Origin: Streptomyces sp. LX-29
GTDB lineage: Bacteria; Actinomycetota; Actinomycetes; Streptomycetales; Streptomycetaceae
Direction: 5' to 3'
Assembly (NCBI RefSeq): GCF_029541745.1
Contig: NZ_CP089746.1
Location: 1,674,001-1,738,000 of the forward strand
Length of the DNA stretch: 64,000 bases
The translations under genes and the position numbers were made by a program. The notes below the pieces were generated by a model. The model saw nothing but the letters and a program-made list of their open reading frames with translations, had not been told where the DNA came from and searched no databases. Positions 43,222-53,877 of the stretch are shown here, piece by piece. Each line of letters starts with the position of its first letter. Within the stretch, counting starts at the first letter, position 1.

Positions 43222-45684
43222 ATGACCTTCCACCACGCCGCTCCGCCCCCGGTGCCGCCTCCCGAGCCGCTGTCGGACCCGCCGTCCGCCGCCGGCCCCG
43301 GGCCGCGGCCGCGGGTGCCCACCGCCACCTACCGGCTCCAGCTCCAGCCCCGCTTCCCGTTCGCGGCGGCGCGCGAGGCCGTGCCCTACCTCGCCTCGCT
43401 CGGCGTCTCCCACCTCCACCTGTCCCCGGTGCTGGAGGCCGTGCCCGGCTCCACCCACGGCTATGACGTGGTGGACCACGCGGCGGTGCGGGGCGAGCTC
43501 GGCGGCGAGGAGGGGCTGCGCGAGCTGGCCCGCGCGGCACACGCGCACGGCCTCGGCCTGATCGTCGACATCGTCCCCAACCACATGGCCGCGCCCGTGC
43601 CCGAGCAGCTCAACCAGGCGCTGTGGGAGGTGCTGCGCGACGGCCAGGCGTCGCCGTACGCGCGGTGGTTCGACATCGACTGGGCCGCGCAGGACGGCAA
43701 GGTCCTGCTGCCGGTGCTGGCCGGACAGCTGGGCGACGAGCTCAAGCACCTCACGGTGGCGCGCGGCGTGCTGCACTACCACGACCACCGGTTCCCACTG
43801 CGGCGCGGCACCGAGCGGCTGCCGCTTCCGGAGCTGCTGGAGGCCCAGTGGTATCGGCTGGGCTGGTGGCGGCTGGCGCGCACCGAGCTCAACTACCGCC
43901 GCTTCTTCACCATCTCGGAGCTCATCGCGGTGCGGGTGGAGGATCCGGAGGTGTTCGCCGCGACCCACGCCACGCTGTCGCGGCTGTGTCGCGAGGGGGT
44001 GATCGACGGGCTGCGCGTGGACCACCCGGACGGACTGGCCGACCCGACGGCCTATCTGCGTCGGCTGGCGGAGGCCACGGAGGGCCGGTGGACGGTGGTG
44101 GAGAAGATCCTCAGCCCCGGCGAGCCGCTGCCGGAGGACTGGCCCGTCGCGGGCACCACCGGCTATGACGCGCTGCGCCACCTGGACGGCCTGTTCCTCG
44201 ACCCCGGGGGCCTGGCCTCCCTCACCGGGCTCTACCGGGAGACCGTCGGCGCCGACGCCGACCGGGGCGGCGACTGGCCCGCCACGGTCCGCCGCGCGGC
44301 CCACAAGGTGGTGAGCCATGAGCTGGCCGCCGAGGTGGAGCGGCTGGTGCGCTGCGCCACCCGGCTCTGCGCCGACTCCCCCCGGCTGCGCGACCACGCC
44401 CCCTGGGCACTGCGCACCGCCGTCCGCGAACTCCTGGTCCGGCTGCCGGTGTACCGGCCGTACGCGACCGCCGGCGCCCCCGCCCGCCCCGCGGACGCCG
44501 CGCTGCTGGACGAGGCCGCGCGGGGCGCCCGCACCGCCTTCGCGGTGGCCGAGGAGGCACGAGCCGTGGACGTGGTGCGGGACGCGGCCCTCGGCCGGCT
44601 CGGCGACGGCCCGTGGCAGCGGGACTTCTGCGCCCGCTTCGCGCAGACCGCCGCCGCGCTGCGCGCCAAGTCGGTCGAGGACACCGCCTTCTACCGCTAC
44701 GTCCCGCTGCTCTCCGCCGCCGAGGTGGGCGGCGACCCCGGACATCCCGTCGTCGACGCGGCCGCCTTCCACACCTTCTGTACCCGGCTGGCGTCCGACT
44801 GGCCGGACACCGGCACGGTGGTGTCCACCCATGACACCAAGCGCAGTGCGGACGTCAGAGCCCGGCTGGCGGCGCTGACCGAGCTCCCCGGGCCCTGGGG
44901 GCGGCTGCTGGCGCGGTTGCCGGGCGGCGCCCCGGACCCCCATGTGGCCTGGCTGGCCTGGCAGACCGCGCTGGGCATGGGCTTCCCGGAGGTGGAGCGG
45001 CTGGTGCCGGCGGTCCTGAAGAGCGTGCGCGAGGCCGGCCTGCGCACCACCTGGACCGAGCAGAACGGCGGGTATGAGGAGGCGGTGGAGGCCTTCCTCG
45101 CCACCGGCCCCGGCGAGCCGCGCGGTTCGCTCGGCTCCGCCTTCGCCGCCTTCAACCGCGAGCTGGACGCCCCCGCCCGGGTCAACGCACTGGGGGTGGC
45201 ACTGCTGCACCTGACCATGCCCGGCGTTCCGGATGTCTACATGGGCACCGAGCACGCCTACCTCGCCCTGGTCGACCCGGACAACCGCCGCCCCCCGGAG
45301 TTCCGGCCGGCCCTGCTCGCCGACCTCGACCGGGGACGGACCGCGACCGGGCTGTCGGCCGAGAAGCTCCGGCTCACGGCCGCGGCACTGCGGCTGCGCC
45401 GGCACCACCCGGAGTGGTTCGGGGCCCCGGGCGGCCACGCCCCGCTCTTCGCCGAGGGCCCGGCGGCCGAGCACTGCGTTGCCTTCGCCCGCGGGGGCTC
45501 CGCCATCACCGCGGTGACCCGCCTGTCCCAGCGGCTGGCCGAGGCGGGCGGCTGGGCCGACACGGCGCTCCCGCTGCCGCCGGGCCCCTGGCGGGACCTG
45601 CTCACCGGCCGCACGGCGGAGCGCCGCTGGCCTCTGCGCGAGCTCTTCGACCGGCTGCCGGTGGCGCTGCTGGCGCGGGCATGA
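43222..45684 (+). CDS. treY: Malto-oligosyltrehalose synthase
   Basis: An 820-residue GH13 enzyme that turns the reducing-end alpha-1,4 bond of a malto-oligosaccharide into alpha-1,1 (trehalose end). TATYRLQLQPRFPFAAA opens the barrel; YLASLGVSHLHLSPVLEAVP, DIVPNHMA, GLRVDHPDGLADP (nucleophile region) and VVEKILSPGEPLPEDW (acid) are the classic TreY blocks, and STHDTKRSADVRAR is the third acidic motif. The ATG at 43222 is used; no clear ribosome site precedes it and a GTG lies 21 bases earlier. Its product is cleaved by TreZ, encoded 4 kb downstream. Confidence 0.93.
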   Translation: MTFHHAAPPPVPPPEPLSDPPSAAGPGPRPRVPTATYRLQLQPRFPFAAAREAVPYLASLGVSHLHLSPVLEAVPGSTHGYDVVDHAAVRGELGGEEGLRELARAAHAHGLGLIVDIVPNHMAAPVPEQLNQALWEVLRDGQASPYARWFDIDWAAQDGKVLLPVLAGQLGDELKHLTVARGVLHYHDHRFPLRRGTERLPLPELLEAQWYRLGWWRLARTELNYRRFFTISELIAVRVEDPEVFAATHATLSRLCREGVIDGLRVDHPDGLADPTAYLRRLAEATEGRWTVVEKILSPGEPLPEDWPVAGTTGYDALRHLDGLFLDPGGLASLTGLYRETVGADADRGGDWPATVRRAAHKVVSHELAAEVERLVRCATRLCADSPRLRDHAPWALRTAVRELLVRLPVYRPYATAGAPARPADAALLDEAARGARTAFAVAEEARAVDVVRDAALGRLGDGPWQRDFCARFAQTAAALRAKSVEDTAFYRYVPLLSAAEVGGDPGHPVVDAAAFHTFCTRLASDWPDTGTVVSTHDTKRSADVRARLAALTELPGPWGRLLARLPGGAPDPHVAWLAWQTALGMGFPEVERLVPAVLKSVREAGLRTTWTEQNGGYEEAVEAFLATGPGEPRGSLGSAFAAFNRELDAPARVNALGVALLHLTMPGVPDVYMGTEHAYLALVDPDNRRPPEFRPALLADLDRGRTATGLSAEKLRLTAAALRLRRHHPEWFGAPGGHAPLFAEGPAAEHCVAFARGGSAITAVTRLSQRLAEAGGWADTALPLPPGPWRDLLTGRTAERRWPLRELFDRLPVALLARA

Positions 45685-45850
45685 GGGGCCGGGGAGCCGC
45701 CGGGGGACGTCGGCCCTCGGGGGAGGCGCTCCCCGAGGGCGAGCGCGCGCGGCGCGCGGGCGCCGGCCGGGGCGTCGGTCACCGGCCGCCCGGGGCGGCA
45801 CGGCGCGGCATGGGGCGGGGCGGAACCGGTCGGCGAGGTCCTCCTCACCC

Positions 45851-46108
45851 TCACCGGGCGGGCTCACCCTGCCGCGCGGGCTCACCCTGCCGCGCGCGCT
45901 CCGCGTGCTCGGCGAGGACCGTGGGCGCGCTGAGCGCCACCAGACCGAGGAGGACGAGGGCGAGGTTGGCGTAGAGCTCGTGCCCGTCGAGGAAGGAGAG
46001 GCGCCGGATCACGGCCCAGTAGTGAAACCATCCCGTCCAGCCGTGGAGCAGTCCGGCCGCTCCCTGGATCAGCATGATCATTCCGAGTCCCTCACACACC
46101 TTCTTCAT
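45851..46108 (-). CDS. Small membrane protein (85 aa)
   Basis: A hypothetical protein with two hydrophobic segments (MIMLIQGAAGLLHGWTGW, about 10-27, and LYANLALVLLGLVALSAPTVL, about 46-66). The C terminus repeats RQGEPA twice, owing to an 18-base DNA duplication at about 45859-45895. GAAGG lies close before the ATG. It is divergent from the histidine kinase gene, separated by 125 bases. No family recognised. Confidence 0.55.
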   Translation of the reverse strand: MKKVCEGLGMIMLIQGAAGLLHGWTGWFHYWAVIRRLSFLDGHELYANLALVLLGLVALSAPTVLAEHAERARQGEPARQGEPAR

Positions 46109-46233
46109 GCCTTCGACCGTAGGACCGGGAGGTGAGGGGCGAGATCAGTCGATGGTCTACGACCGACCGACTTTGGTCGCGGACCGGCTCCAGGGCGCCG
46201 CCCACCCCGACGTCGGTCAGTAGATTCGACGGC

Positions 46234-47490
46234 ATGGCCGGCACTGCATCCACCGGCCCGCGCGACGCGGCTCCCGACGAAGTTGGGCGCCGCACCACGC
46301 GGGACTGGTTCACCGACATCCTCTGCGTCCTCGCGGCGGCCCTGTTCTCCGTGGCGACCTCGGAGTCGGTGGTCGACAACCCCGAGATCTCCGACACCGA
46401 GCTCTTCTCCCAGGTGCTGATCGGCGGGGTGGCGTGCCTGGCGCTGTGGGTGCGGCGCCGCTGGCCGGTGGCGCTGGCGGTGGGGCTGCTGATCCCCTCG
46501 GCGGGCTCGCACTATGTGGCCGGGCCGCTGCTGGTGGCCCTCTTCACGGTCGCGGTGCACCGCCCGGTCCGCACCACCGCCGCAGTCGGCACGCTGGCCA
46601 TGGCCATGGGCGCGGTCGACGCCGCCCTCCACCCCGACCCCGAGCTGAGCTACACCGGCTCGGTGCTGGTCGGCGCGGTGCTCTTCAGCGCCGCCATCGG
46701 CTGGGGGCTGTTCGTGCGCTCCCGCCGGCAGCTGCTGGAGTCCCTGCGCGAGCGGGCGCTCCGCGCGGAGGCGGAGGCGGCGCTGCGTGCCGAGCAGGCG
46801 CAGCGACTCACCCGCGAGCGCATCGCCCGCGAGATGCACGACGTGCTCGCGCACCGGCTGTCGCTGCTGAGCGTGCACGCGGGCGCGCTGGAGTACCGCA
46901 GTGACGCCTCGCCCGAGGAGGTGGCCCACGCGGCGGGCGTGATCCGCACCAGCGCGCACCAGGCGCTCCAGGACCTGCGCGAGGTGATCGGGGTGCTGCG
47001 GGCCCCGACCGTCGACCGGCCGCAGCCCACGCTGCGCGATCTGCCGCGGCTGGTGGAGGAGTCGCGGCAGGCGGGCATGCGGGTGACGCTGTCCGACGGG
47101 CTGGACCGGCTGGACGCGGCCGTGGTGGACGCGCTGCCCGACGGCACGGGCCGTACCGTGTACCGGATCGTCCAGGAGGGCCTGACCAACGCACGGAAGC
47201 ACGCACCGGGCGCCGAGGTGACGGTCCTGACCGCGGGCGGCCCCGGCGAGGGGCTGAGCGTGGAGGTGCGCAACCCCGTCCCGGACGACGGAGCCACACG
47301 GCTGGAAGGGGCGATACGGCCGGAAGAGGCTGACCCGGCCGGGCCCGAAGCCGGGACCATCCCCGGCGCCGGGGCCGGGCTCACCGGGTTGCGGGAGCGC
47401 GCGGCGCTGGCGGGTGGGCGGCTGGAGAGCGGCCGCGTCACACGGAGCGGAGACTTCCGGCTCGCCGCCTGGCTACCGTGGCCGGCATGA
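46234..47490 (+). CDS. Sensor histidine kinase, NarL/DesK-type (HisKA_3)
   Basis: A 418-residue kinase. The N-terminal part has about five transmembrane helices (between 28 and 160) with little extracellular loop, so the signal is probably sensed in the membrane. The phospho-acceptor sits in REMHDVLAHRLSLLSVHAGA (H at about 208), and the ATPase domain has a degenerate N box (VQEGLTNARKHAPGA) and G box (GAGAGLTGLRERAALAGG). TAGATT seven bases before the ATG may be a -10 element of a leaderless mRNA. Coupled to the response regulator by ATGA. Ligand unknown. Confidence 0.88.
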   Translation: MAGTASTGPRDAAPDEVGRRTTRDWFTDILCVLAAALFSVATSESVVDNPEISDTELFSQVLIGGVACLALWVRRRWPVALAVGLLIPSAGSHYVAGPLLVALFTVAVHRPVRTTAAVGTLAMAMGAVDAALHPDPELSYTGSVLVGAVLFSAAIGWGLFVRSRRQLLESLRERALRAEAEAALRAEQAQRLTRERIAREMHDVLAHRLSLLSVHAGALEYRSDASPEEVAHAAGVIRTSAHQALQDLREVIGVLRAPTVDRPQPTLRDLPRLVEESRQAGMRVTLSDGLDRLDAAVVDALPDGTGRTVYRIVQEGLTNARKHAPGAEVTVLTAGGPGEGLSVEVRNPVPDDGATRLEGAIRPEEADPAGPEAGTIPGAGAGLTGLRERAALAGGRLESGRVTRSGDFRLAAWLPWPA

Positions 47491-48182
47491 ACGCTCCCGC
47501 TCCCGCTTCCGCGCCCGCGCCCGTCCGCCTGCTCCTCGTCGACGACGACCCCCTGGTACGGGCCGGGTTGCGGCTCATGCTCGGCGGTCCCTCCGGCATC
47601 GAGATCGTCGGGGAGGCGAGTGACGGCCACGAGGTGGACGCGCTGGTGGACCGGCACTCCCCGGACGTCGTGCTGATGGACATCCGGATGCCCACGATGG
47701 ACGGGTTGACCGCCACCGAGCGGCTGCGGCGCCGTGAACGGGCCCCGGAGGTCGTCATCCTGACGACCTTCAACGCGGACGAGCACGTGCTGCGCGCACT
47801 GCGCGCCGGGGCCGCGGGCTTCGTCCTGAAGGACACCCCGCCCGCCGAGATCGTGGCGGCCGTGCGGCGAGTGGCGACGGGCGATCCGGTGCTGTCCCCC
47901 GCGGTGACCCAGCAGCTGATCGACCATGTGGCCGGTTCCGGGCGGGATCTCCGTCAGGTCCGGGCGCGGGAGCTGCTGGACCGGCTCAACGACCGGGAGC
48001 GGGAGGTCGCCGTCGCCGTGGGCCAGGGCAAGTCCAACGCCGAGATCGGCGCCGGGCTCTACATGAGCGTCGCCACGGTCAAGACCCATGTCTCACGCAT
48101 CCTGGCCAAGCTCGACCTCAACAACCGGGTGCAGATCGCGCTCTTGGCGCACGACGCCGGACTCCTGGACGGCCCCGACTGA
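47487..48182 (+). CDS. Response regulator, NarL/FixJ family
   Basis: A 231-residue partner of the kinase. Receiver domain 13-130 with the acidic pocket LLVDDDPLVRAGL, phospho-acceptor in VVLMDIRMPTMDG (D about 68) and lysine in FVLKDTPP. The C-terminal LuxR-type HTH (about 160-220) is LNDREREVAVAVGQGKSNAEIG...VKTHVSRILAKL. The ATG overlaps the kinase stop. Controlled genes are unknown; they could include the adjacent trehalose genes, but nothing shows this. Confidence 0.92.
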   Translation: MNAPAPASAPAPVRLLLVDDDPLVRAGLRLMLGGPSGIEIVGEASDGHEVDALVDRHSPDVVLMDIRMPTMDGLTATERLRRRERAPEVVILTTFNADEHVLRALRAGAAGFVLKDTPPAEIVAAVRRVATGDPVLSPAVTQQLIDHVAGSGRDLRQVRARELLDRLNDREREVAVAVGQGKSNAEIGAGLYMSVATVKTHVSRILAKLDLNNRVQIALLAHDAGLLDGPD

Positions 48183-48330
48183 CGGCACCGGGCTGACGGC
48201 ACCGGGCTGACGGCACCGGGCTGACGGCACCGCATGACGGCGCTGGATGACGGACCGGCTGACGGACCGACTGACGGCACCGGCTGATGGCACCGGCTGA
48301 CGGCATCAGCTGACCGCACCGACTGCTGCC
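48179..48330 (+). repeat. 14-bp tandem repeat after the response regulator
   Basis: From the stop codon, CTGACGGCACCGGG is repeated four times nearly perfectly (to about 48232), then decays into about seven variants with CTGACGGAC, CTGATGGCA and similar up to about 48330. The unit brings a TGA in every copy. Confidence 0.75.
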
Positions 48331-48600
48331 CGCGCCCGCTGACGGCGTCGACCGGCCGCGCCGACCGGTGGACCGACGGACCGACGGACCGGCAGGGGCG
48401 GCGGTCGGAACAGGGAGTGACGGTGCCGGGCGGCCGAGGTCGCGGGGTTCGCCGCGGGCGGCCGGAAAATCGCGCCGGAGGCGGTTGGGCCGAGCCGGGA
48501 GAATTACTGCTGGACACCGGCTGACCAGCGCGTCTATGGTCCGTACGCGCCCGTGATGATCTTCCGGGCAGGAGTGCACCACCCTTCCGGAGGCACCCTC

Positions 48601-49515
48601 ATGACCGAGCTGGTCATTCGCTCGCTCACCGACAGCGACGCGCACCTGTTCCACGCGCTGTCCGACCCCGGCCTGGTCGGTCGGGCCCGCTTCGGGCACG
48701 AGTACCGCACGGTCGCCGAGGGCGGCGAGTACCGACCCGAGTGGACCTGGGTCGCGCTGCGCGACGGCGTGGTGGTGGCGCGCGCGGCCTGGTGGGCGGG
48801 GCCCGAGGACGAGGCCCCGGTGGCGCTGGACTGGTTCGACTTCGCGGAGGGCGAGGAGGAGGCCGCCGCCCGGCTGCTGCGCACCGCACCGCTGTGCGCG
48901 GAGTACAGCCTGCTGGCGCCGCCCGGTTGGCGCGACGAGCCCGAGCTGGTGGCCGCGGTCCTGGCCCGGGTCGAGGCGGCCACCGCCGGCGGCCTCATTC
49001 CGCTGGTCGAGCGGTTCCGCTACGAATGGACGCCGGAGTGCGGGCTGCCCGCGCGGCCGGGACGGCTGGAGTTCCGCCCGGAGCCGGACGACGCGGTCGT
49101 CGCCGAGGTGCTGCACCGAGTCCTGGAGGGCACGCTCGACGCACACGACCAGCGGATCGTCGCCGAGTCGGGGGTGGCGGCGGCGGTGGCCGAGACCCTG
49201 GAGTTCCTCCACTGGTTCCCCTCCCCGCGCGACTGGTGGCGGTTGGCCTACACGCCGGGCCCGGACGGGGAGCTCGTCGGCATCCACGTCCCGGCGCGCA
49301 ACCCGGCGGGCCCGTGCGTGGGTTACGTCGGTGTGGTGCCCGAGCACCGGGGCTGGGGCTACGGCCATGAGCTGCTCGTCGCCTGCACCCATGACCTGGT
49401 GGAGCGGGGCGCCACCCGGATCGCGGCCGCGACGGACCAGGACAACGTCCCGATGGCCGCGGCCTTCGCCAAGGCCGGCTACCCCGTCACCCAGGAGCGC
49501 ATCGACCTCGTCTGA
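48601..49515 (+). CDS. GNAT family N-acetyltransferase (two-domain)
   Basis: A 304-residue protein. The C-terminal half has a clear acetyl-CoA loop (VVPEHRGWGYGHELLVAC) and the following DQDNVPMAAAFAKAGYPVT, typical of GNAT. The N-terminal half is related in layout but lacks the loop, as in many two-GNAT proteins. Substrate unknown. GGAGG is eight bases before the ATG. Confidence 0.85.
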   Translation: MTELVIRSLTDSDAHLFHALSDPGLVGRARFGHEYRTVAEGGEYRPEWTWVALRDGVVVARAAWWAGPEDEAPVALDWFDFAEGEEEAAARLLRTAPLCAEYSLLAPPGWRDEPELVAAVLARVEAATAGGLIPLVERFRYEWTPECGLPARPGRLEFRPEPDDAVVAEVLHRVLEGTLDAHDQRIVAESGVAAAVAETLEFLHWFPSPRDWWRLAYTPGPDGELVGIHVPARNPAGPCVGYVGVVPEHRGWGYGHELLVACTHDLVERGATRIAAATDQDNVPMAAAFAKAGYPVTQERIDLV

Positions 49516-49708
49516 CGCCCCGCCACGCGCCGCTTCCACCCCTTACGACACCCGGCGCACACCGGCACCGCGCTCCCCTGACGCCCCGCCACACGCCGGC
49601 GTCCCACGCCCTGGTGCGTCCGCGCCCCGCGTCCCGCAGCATGGTGAGAACGTATGCCACCGGTGACGGCACGCCCGTGGAGCCCGCGCCGTCAGTGAGG
49701 AGCCGCCA

Positions 49709-51685
49709 GTGCTGTTCGAGGTGTGGGCGCCGCGCGCCGGTGACCGGGTCGACCTTCATCTGGACGGCCGCACGCACGCCATGGAGCGCGACCCCGGCCG
49801 GGCCGGCTGGTGGCGAGCCGAGGCCCCGGCCGGGCCCGGCGCGCGGTACGGCTTCGCGCTGGACGAGGGCCCGCCGCTGCCCGACCCCCGCTCACGCCGC
49901 CAGCCCGACGGCCCCGACGGGCTGAGCGCGGTCGTGGCACCCTTCCCGGGCGGACCGGGCGTGGCTCACGCCCCGGCCGGGCACGCCTCCGACGCCCGTT
50001 CCGCCGACCCGACCTCCCCGGGGGTGCCCGCCACCGAGGGGAACCCCGGTGGCGGGCACTCCCCCACCGGCCACTCCCCCACCGGCCACTCCCCCACCGG
50101 CCACTCCCCCACCGGCCACTCCCCCACCGGCCACTCCCCCACCGGGCACTCCCCCGGCGCCCGTCCCGCCGGGCCGGGCCCGGCGTGGTGTGGGCGCCCG
50201 CTGCCCGGCGCGGTCCTGTACGAGCTGCACATCGGCACGTTCACCCGCGAGGGCACCTTCGACGCCGCCGTGGAACGCCTTCCGCACCTGGCGGAGTTGG
50301 GCGTGACCCACCTTCAGCTGATGCCGGTGTGCCCCTTCCCGGGGCGCCACGGCTGGGGATACGACGGGGTGTCGCCCTGGGCCGTCCACGAGCCGTACGG
50401 GGGACCGGAGGGGCTACGACGCCTGGTCGACGCCGCGCACGAGCGGCACGGGCTGGGCGTGGTCCTCGACGTGGTCCACAACCACCTGGGCCCCTCCGGC
50501 AACCACCTGCCGGCCTTCGGCCCGTACTTCACCGACACCCACCACACGCCCTGGGGCGCGGCGGTCAACCTCGACGCGCCCGGCTCCGACGAGGTCCGGG
50601 CGTACTTCATCGGCAGCGCGCTGGCCTGGCTGCGGGACTACGCCGTCGACGGGCTGCGGCTGGACGCGGTGCACGCGCTGCGCGACACCAGCGCCCGGCA
50701 CTTCCTGGCCGAGCTGTCGTCCGCCGTGGACCGGCTGGCCGCCGAGACCGGGCGGCCGCTGTTCCTGATCGCGGAGTCCGATCTGAACGACCCCCGCATC
50801 ACCACTCCGCGCGAGGCGGGCGGCCTCGGGCTGCACGCGCAGTGGAACGACGACTTCCACCACGCCCTGCACACCGCGCTCACCGGTGAGTCGCACGGCT
50901 ACTACGCGGACTTCGCCGCCGACCCCGCCCATGCCCTGACCAAGACGCTGACCGGCGGCTTCTTCCACGACGGGAGCTACTCGTCCTTCCGGGCCCGCCG
51001 CCACGGCCGCCCGCTGGACCCACGCACCACCCCGGCCGGCCGGCTGCTGGGCTACGCCCAGACGCACGACCAGGTCGGCAACCGGGCGGCCGGCGACCGG
51101 CTCGCCGCGACGCTCTCCCCCGGCCTGCTGGCCTGCGCCGCCGCGCTGGTGCTGTGCGCGCCCTTCACCCCGATGCTGTTCATGGGCGAGGAGTGGGGTG
51201 CCCGCACCCCGTGGCAGTACTTCACCGACCACACCGACCCGGAGCTGGCCGCGGCCGTGCGCTCCGGCCGGCGCCGGGAGTTCGCCGCCCACGGCTGGGC
51301 CGAGGAGCAGGTGCCCGACCCCCAGGACCCGGCCAGCCGGGAACGCTCCTGCCTGGACTGGGCCGAGCCGGAGCGGGAACCCCACGCGGCGCTGCTGGCC
51401 TGGCACCGGCGGCTGATCGCGCTGCGCCACGCCGAGCCCGCGCTCCGCGATCCGCGGTGGCACTACGGCGCGCTGGCCGCCGACGCCGACCGCACCCTCC
51501 ACTTCCGGCGCGGCCCGCTCCATGTCGCCGCCAACCTGGGCGACCGGCCGGCCGAGCTCACGCTGGGCGACGAGGCCGCGGACGCGCGGGTGCTGGCCGC
51601 CTGGCGGCCGGTGGACCCGCCGGCGGCGGACGGCGTACTCCGCCTGCCGCCGGAGACGGCGGCCGTGCTGCGGCTGACCGGCTGA
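49709..51685 (+). CDS. treZ: Malto-oligosyltrehalose trehalohydrolase with repeat insertion
   Basis: A 658-residue GH13 enzyme that releases trehalose from the TreY product. After the CBM48-like start (MLFEVWAPRAGDRVDL) the catalytic barrel has DVVHNHLGPSGN, nucleophile D319 (DGLRLDAVHAL), acid E356 (IAESDLNDPR) and THDQVGNRA. Between the CBM (ending at DPRSRRQPDGPDGLS) and the catalytic start (GAVLYELHIGTFTREGTF) there is about 80 residues of low-complexity sequence, including six perfect HSPTG units (117-146), where relatives have a short linker. The GTG start follows GTGAGGAG. Activity is probably kept, as both domains look complete. Confidence 0.92.
   Translation: MLFEVWAPRAGDRVDLHLDGRTHAMERDPGRAGWWRAEAPAGPGARYGFALDEGPPLPDPRSRRQPDGPDGLSAVVAPFPGGPGVAHAPAGHASDARSADPTSPGVPATEGNPGGGHSPTGHSPTGHSPTGHSPTGHSPTGHSPTGHSPGARPAGPGPAWCGRPLPGAVLYELHIGTFTREGTFDAAVERLPHLAELGVTHLQLMPVCPFPGRHGWGYDGVSPWAVHEPYGGPEGLRRLVDAAHERHGLGVVLDVVHNHLGPSGNHLPAFGPYFTDTHHTPWGAAVNLDAPGSDEVRAYFIGSALAWLRDYAVDGLRLDAVHALRDTSARHFLAELSSAVDRLAAETGRPLFLIAESDLNDPRITTPREAGGLGLHAQWNDDFHHALHTALTGESHGYYADFAADPAHALTKTLTGGFFHDGSYSSFRARRHGRPLDPRTTPAGRLLGYAQTHDQVGNRAAGDRLAATLSPGLLACAAALVLCAPFTPMLFMGEEWGARTPWQYFTDHTDPELAAAVRSGRRREFAAHGWAEEQVPDPQDPASRERSCLDWAEPEREPHAALLAWHRRLIALRHAEPALRDPRWHYGALAADADRTLHFRRGPLHVAANLGDRPAELTLGDEAADARVLAAWRPVDPPAADGVLRLPPETAAVLRLTG
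50057..50146 (+). repeat. 15-bp coding minisatellite in treZ (HSPTG x6)
   Basis: Six consecutive, identical 15-base copies of CACTCCCCCACCGGC, except that the last base of the sixth is G, encoding HSPTG; a seventh broken unit (HSPGA) follows. It is in frame, so copy-number change would alter linker length without frameshift. Confidence 0.9.
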
Positions 51686-51786
51686 GCCGGGACGACGGCG
51701 CGGCGGGCCGGGCGGACCGCCGCCCCTGTGCCCTGGCGCCTCGTCCCGGCTTCGAATCCGGTCCGGGACCGGGCGCGGGACCGGGC

Positions 51787-52194
51787 TCAGTCCCCGTCGG
51801 GCGTCAGCCGCAGCGAGATGGAGTTGATGCAGTACCGCTGGTCGGTCGGGGTCGGATAGCCCTCGCCCGCGAAGACGTGCCCGAGGTGGGAGCCGCACCG
51901 GGCGCAGCGCACCTCGGTGCGGACCATGCCGTACGAGCGGTCCTCGATCAGCTCCACCGCGTCCGTGTCCTTCGGGTCGTAGAAGGACGGCCATCCGCAG
52001 TGGCTCTCGAACTTGGTGTCGGAGCGGAACAACTCGGCCCCACAGGCGCGGCAGGAGTACACGCCGGACGTCTTGGTGTCGGTGTACTCACCCGTGAAGG
52101 CCCGCTCGGTGCCGGCCTCGCGGAGCACCTGGTACTCCTGCGGGGTCAGCTCCGCGCGCCACTGCTCCTCCGGCTTGTCGACCTCGTACGGCAT
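51787..52194 (-). CDS. msrB: Peptide-methionine (R)-S-oxide reductase
   Basis: A 135-residue repair enzyme for R-methionine sulfoxide in proteins. Zinc ligands C48-x2-C51 and C97-x2-C100, the catalytic C122 in RYCINSISL, and HCGWPSFYDP are all present; C66 could act as resolving cysteine. GGAGGG precedes the ATG. It lies 23 bases after murC on the same strand and is probably co-transcribed with it. Confidence 0.95.
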   Translation of the reverse strand: MPYEVDKPEEQWRAELTPQEYQVLREAGTERAFTGEYTDTKTSGVYSCRACGAELFRSDTKFESHCGWPSFYDPKDTDAVELIEDRSYGMVRTEVRCARCGSHLGHVFAGEGYPTPTDQRYCINSISLRLTPDGD

Positions 52195-52217
52195 GTCGGA
52201 TCCCTCCGTGGTGGTCC

Positions 52218-53609
<1,392 letters not shown>

Positions 53610-53737
53610 ATGCGGGCTCTCCTCGCTGCTGTGCGCTGATCGTCGTTCCTCGCCGACGATTCTCGCATCACCGTGCGACCACCCGACCGCCCGGCGGCGA
53701 CGCCCCGGCCTCGACCCCGGCCGGGCCCGCCCCGAAA

Positions 53738-53765
53738 AGCCCCGCGAACCGCGGACCGCGGGGCT
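53738..53765 (-). terminator. Hairpin with T run upstream of murC
   Basis: AGCCCCGCG and CGCGGGGCT arms around a 10-base loop. On the minus strand it is followed by TTTTC, giving one of the few conventional-looking terminators in the window. It lies in the 445-base gap before murC and would end transcripts from the USP-like gene. Confidence 0.6.
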
Positions 53766-53877
53766 CAGGCGCGGCCGGCCCGCCCGCGACGGCCGGCGGA
53801 CGGGGGGCGGCGCGGGTGCGACGGACCGCCGACGTCGCCCCCGGCCGTGCGCGCACCCGGCGCGGCACGACCGCCGA

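Noticed and set aside
40516..45885. Very long minus-strand open frame (nearly 1,800 codons)
   Set aside because: It is antisense to the clearly recognised debranching enzyme and TreY genes; its product is His/Val/Gln-rich without any domain, as typical for antisense frames in GC-rich DNA.
50057..50146. CRISPR array
   Set aside because: The repeats are direct head-to-tail 15-base units without spacers and keep the treZ reading frame.
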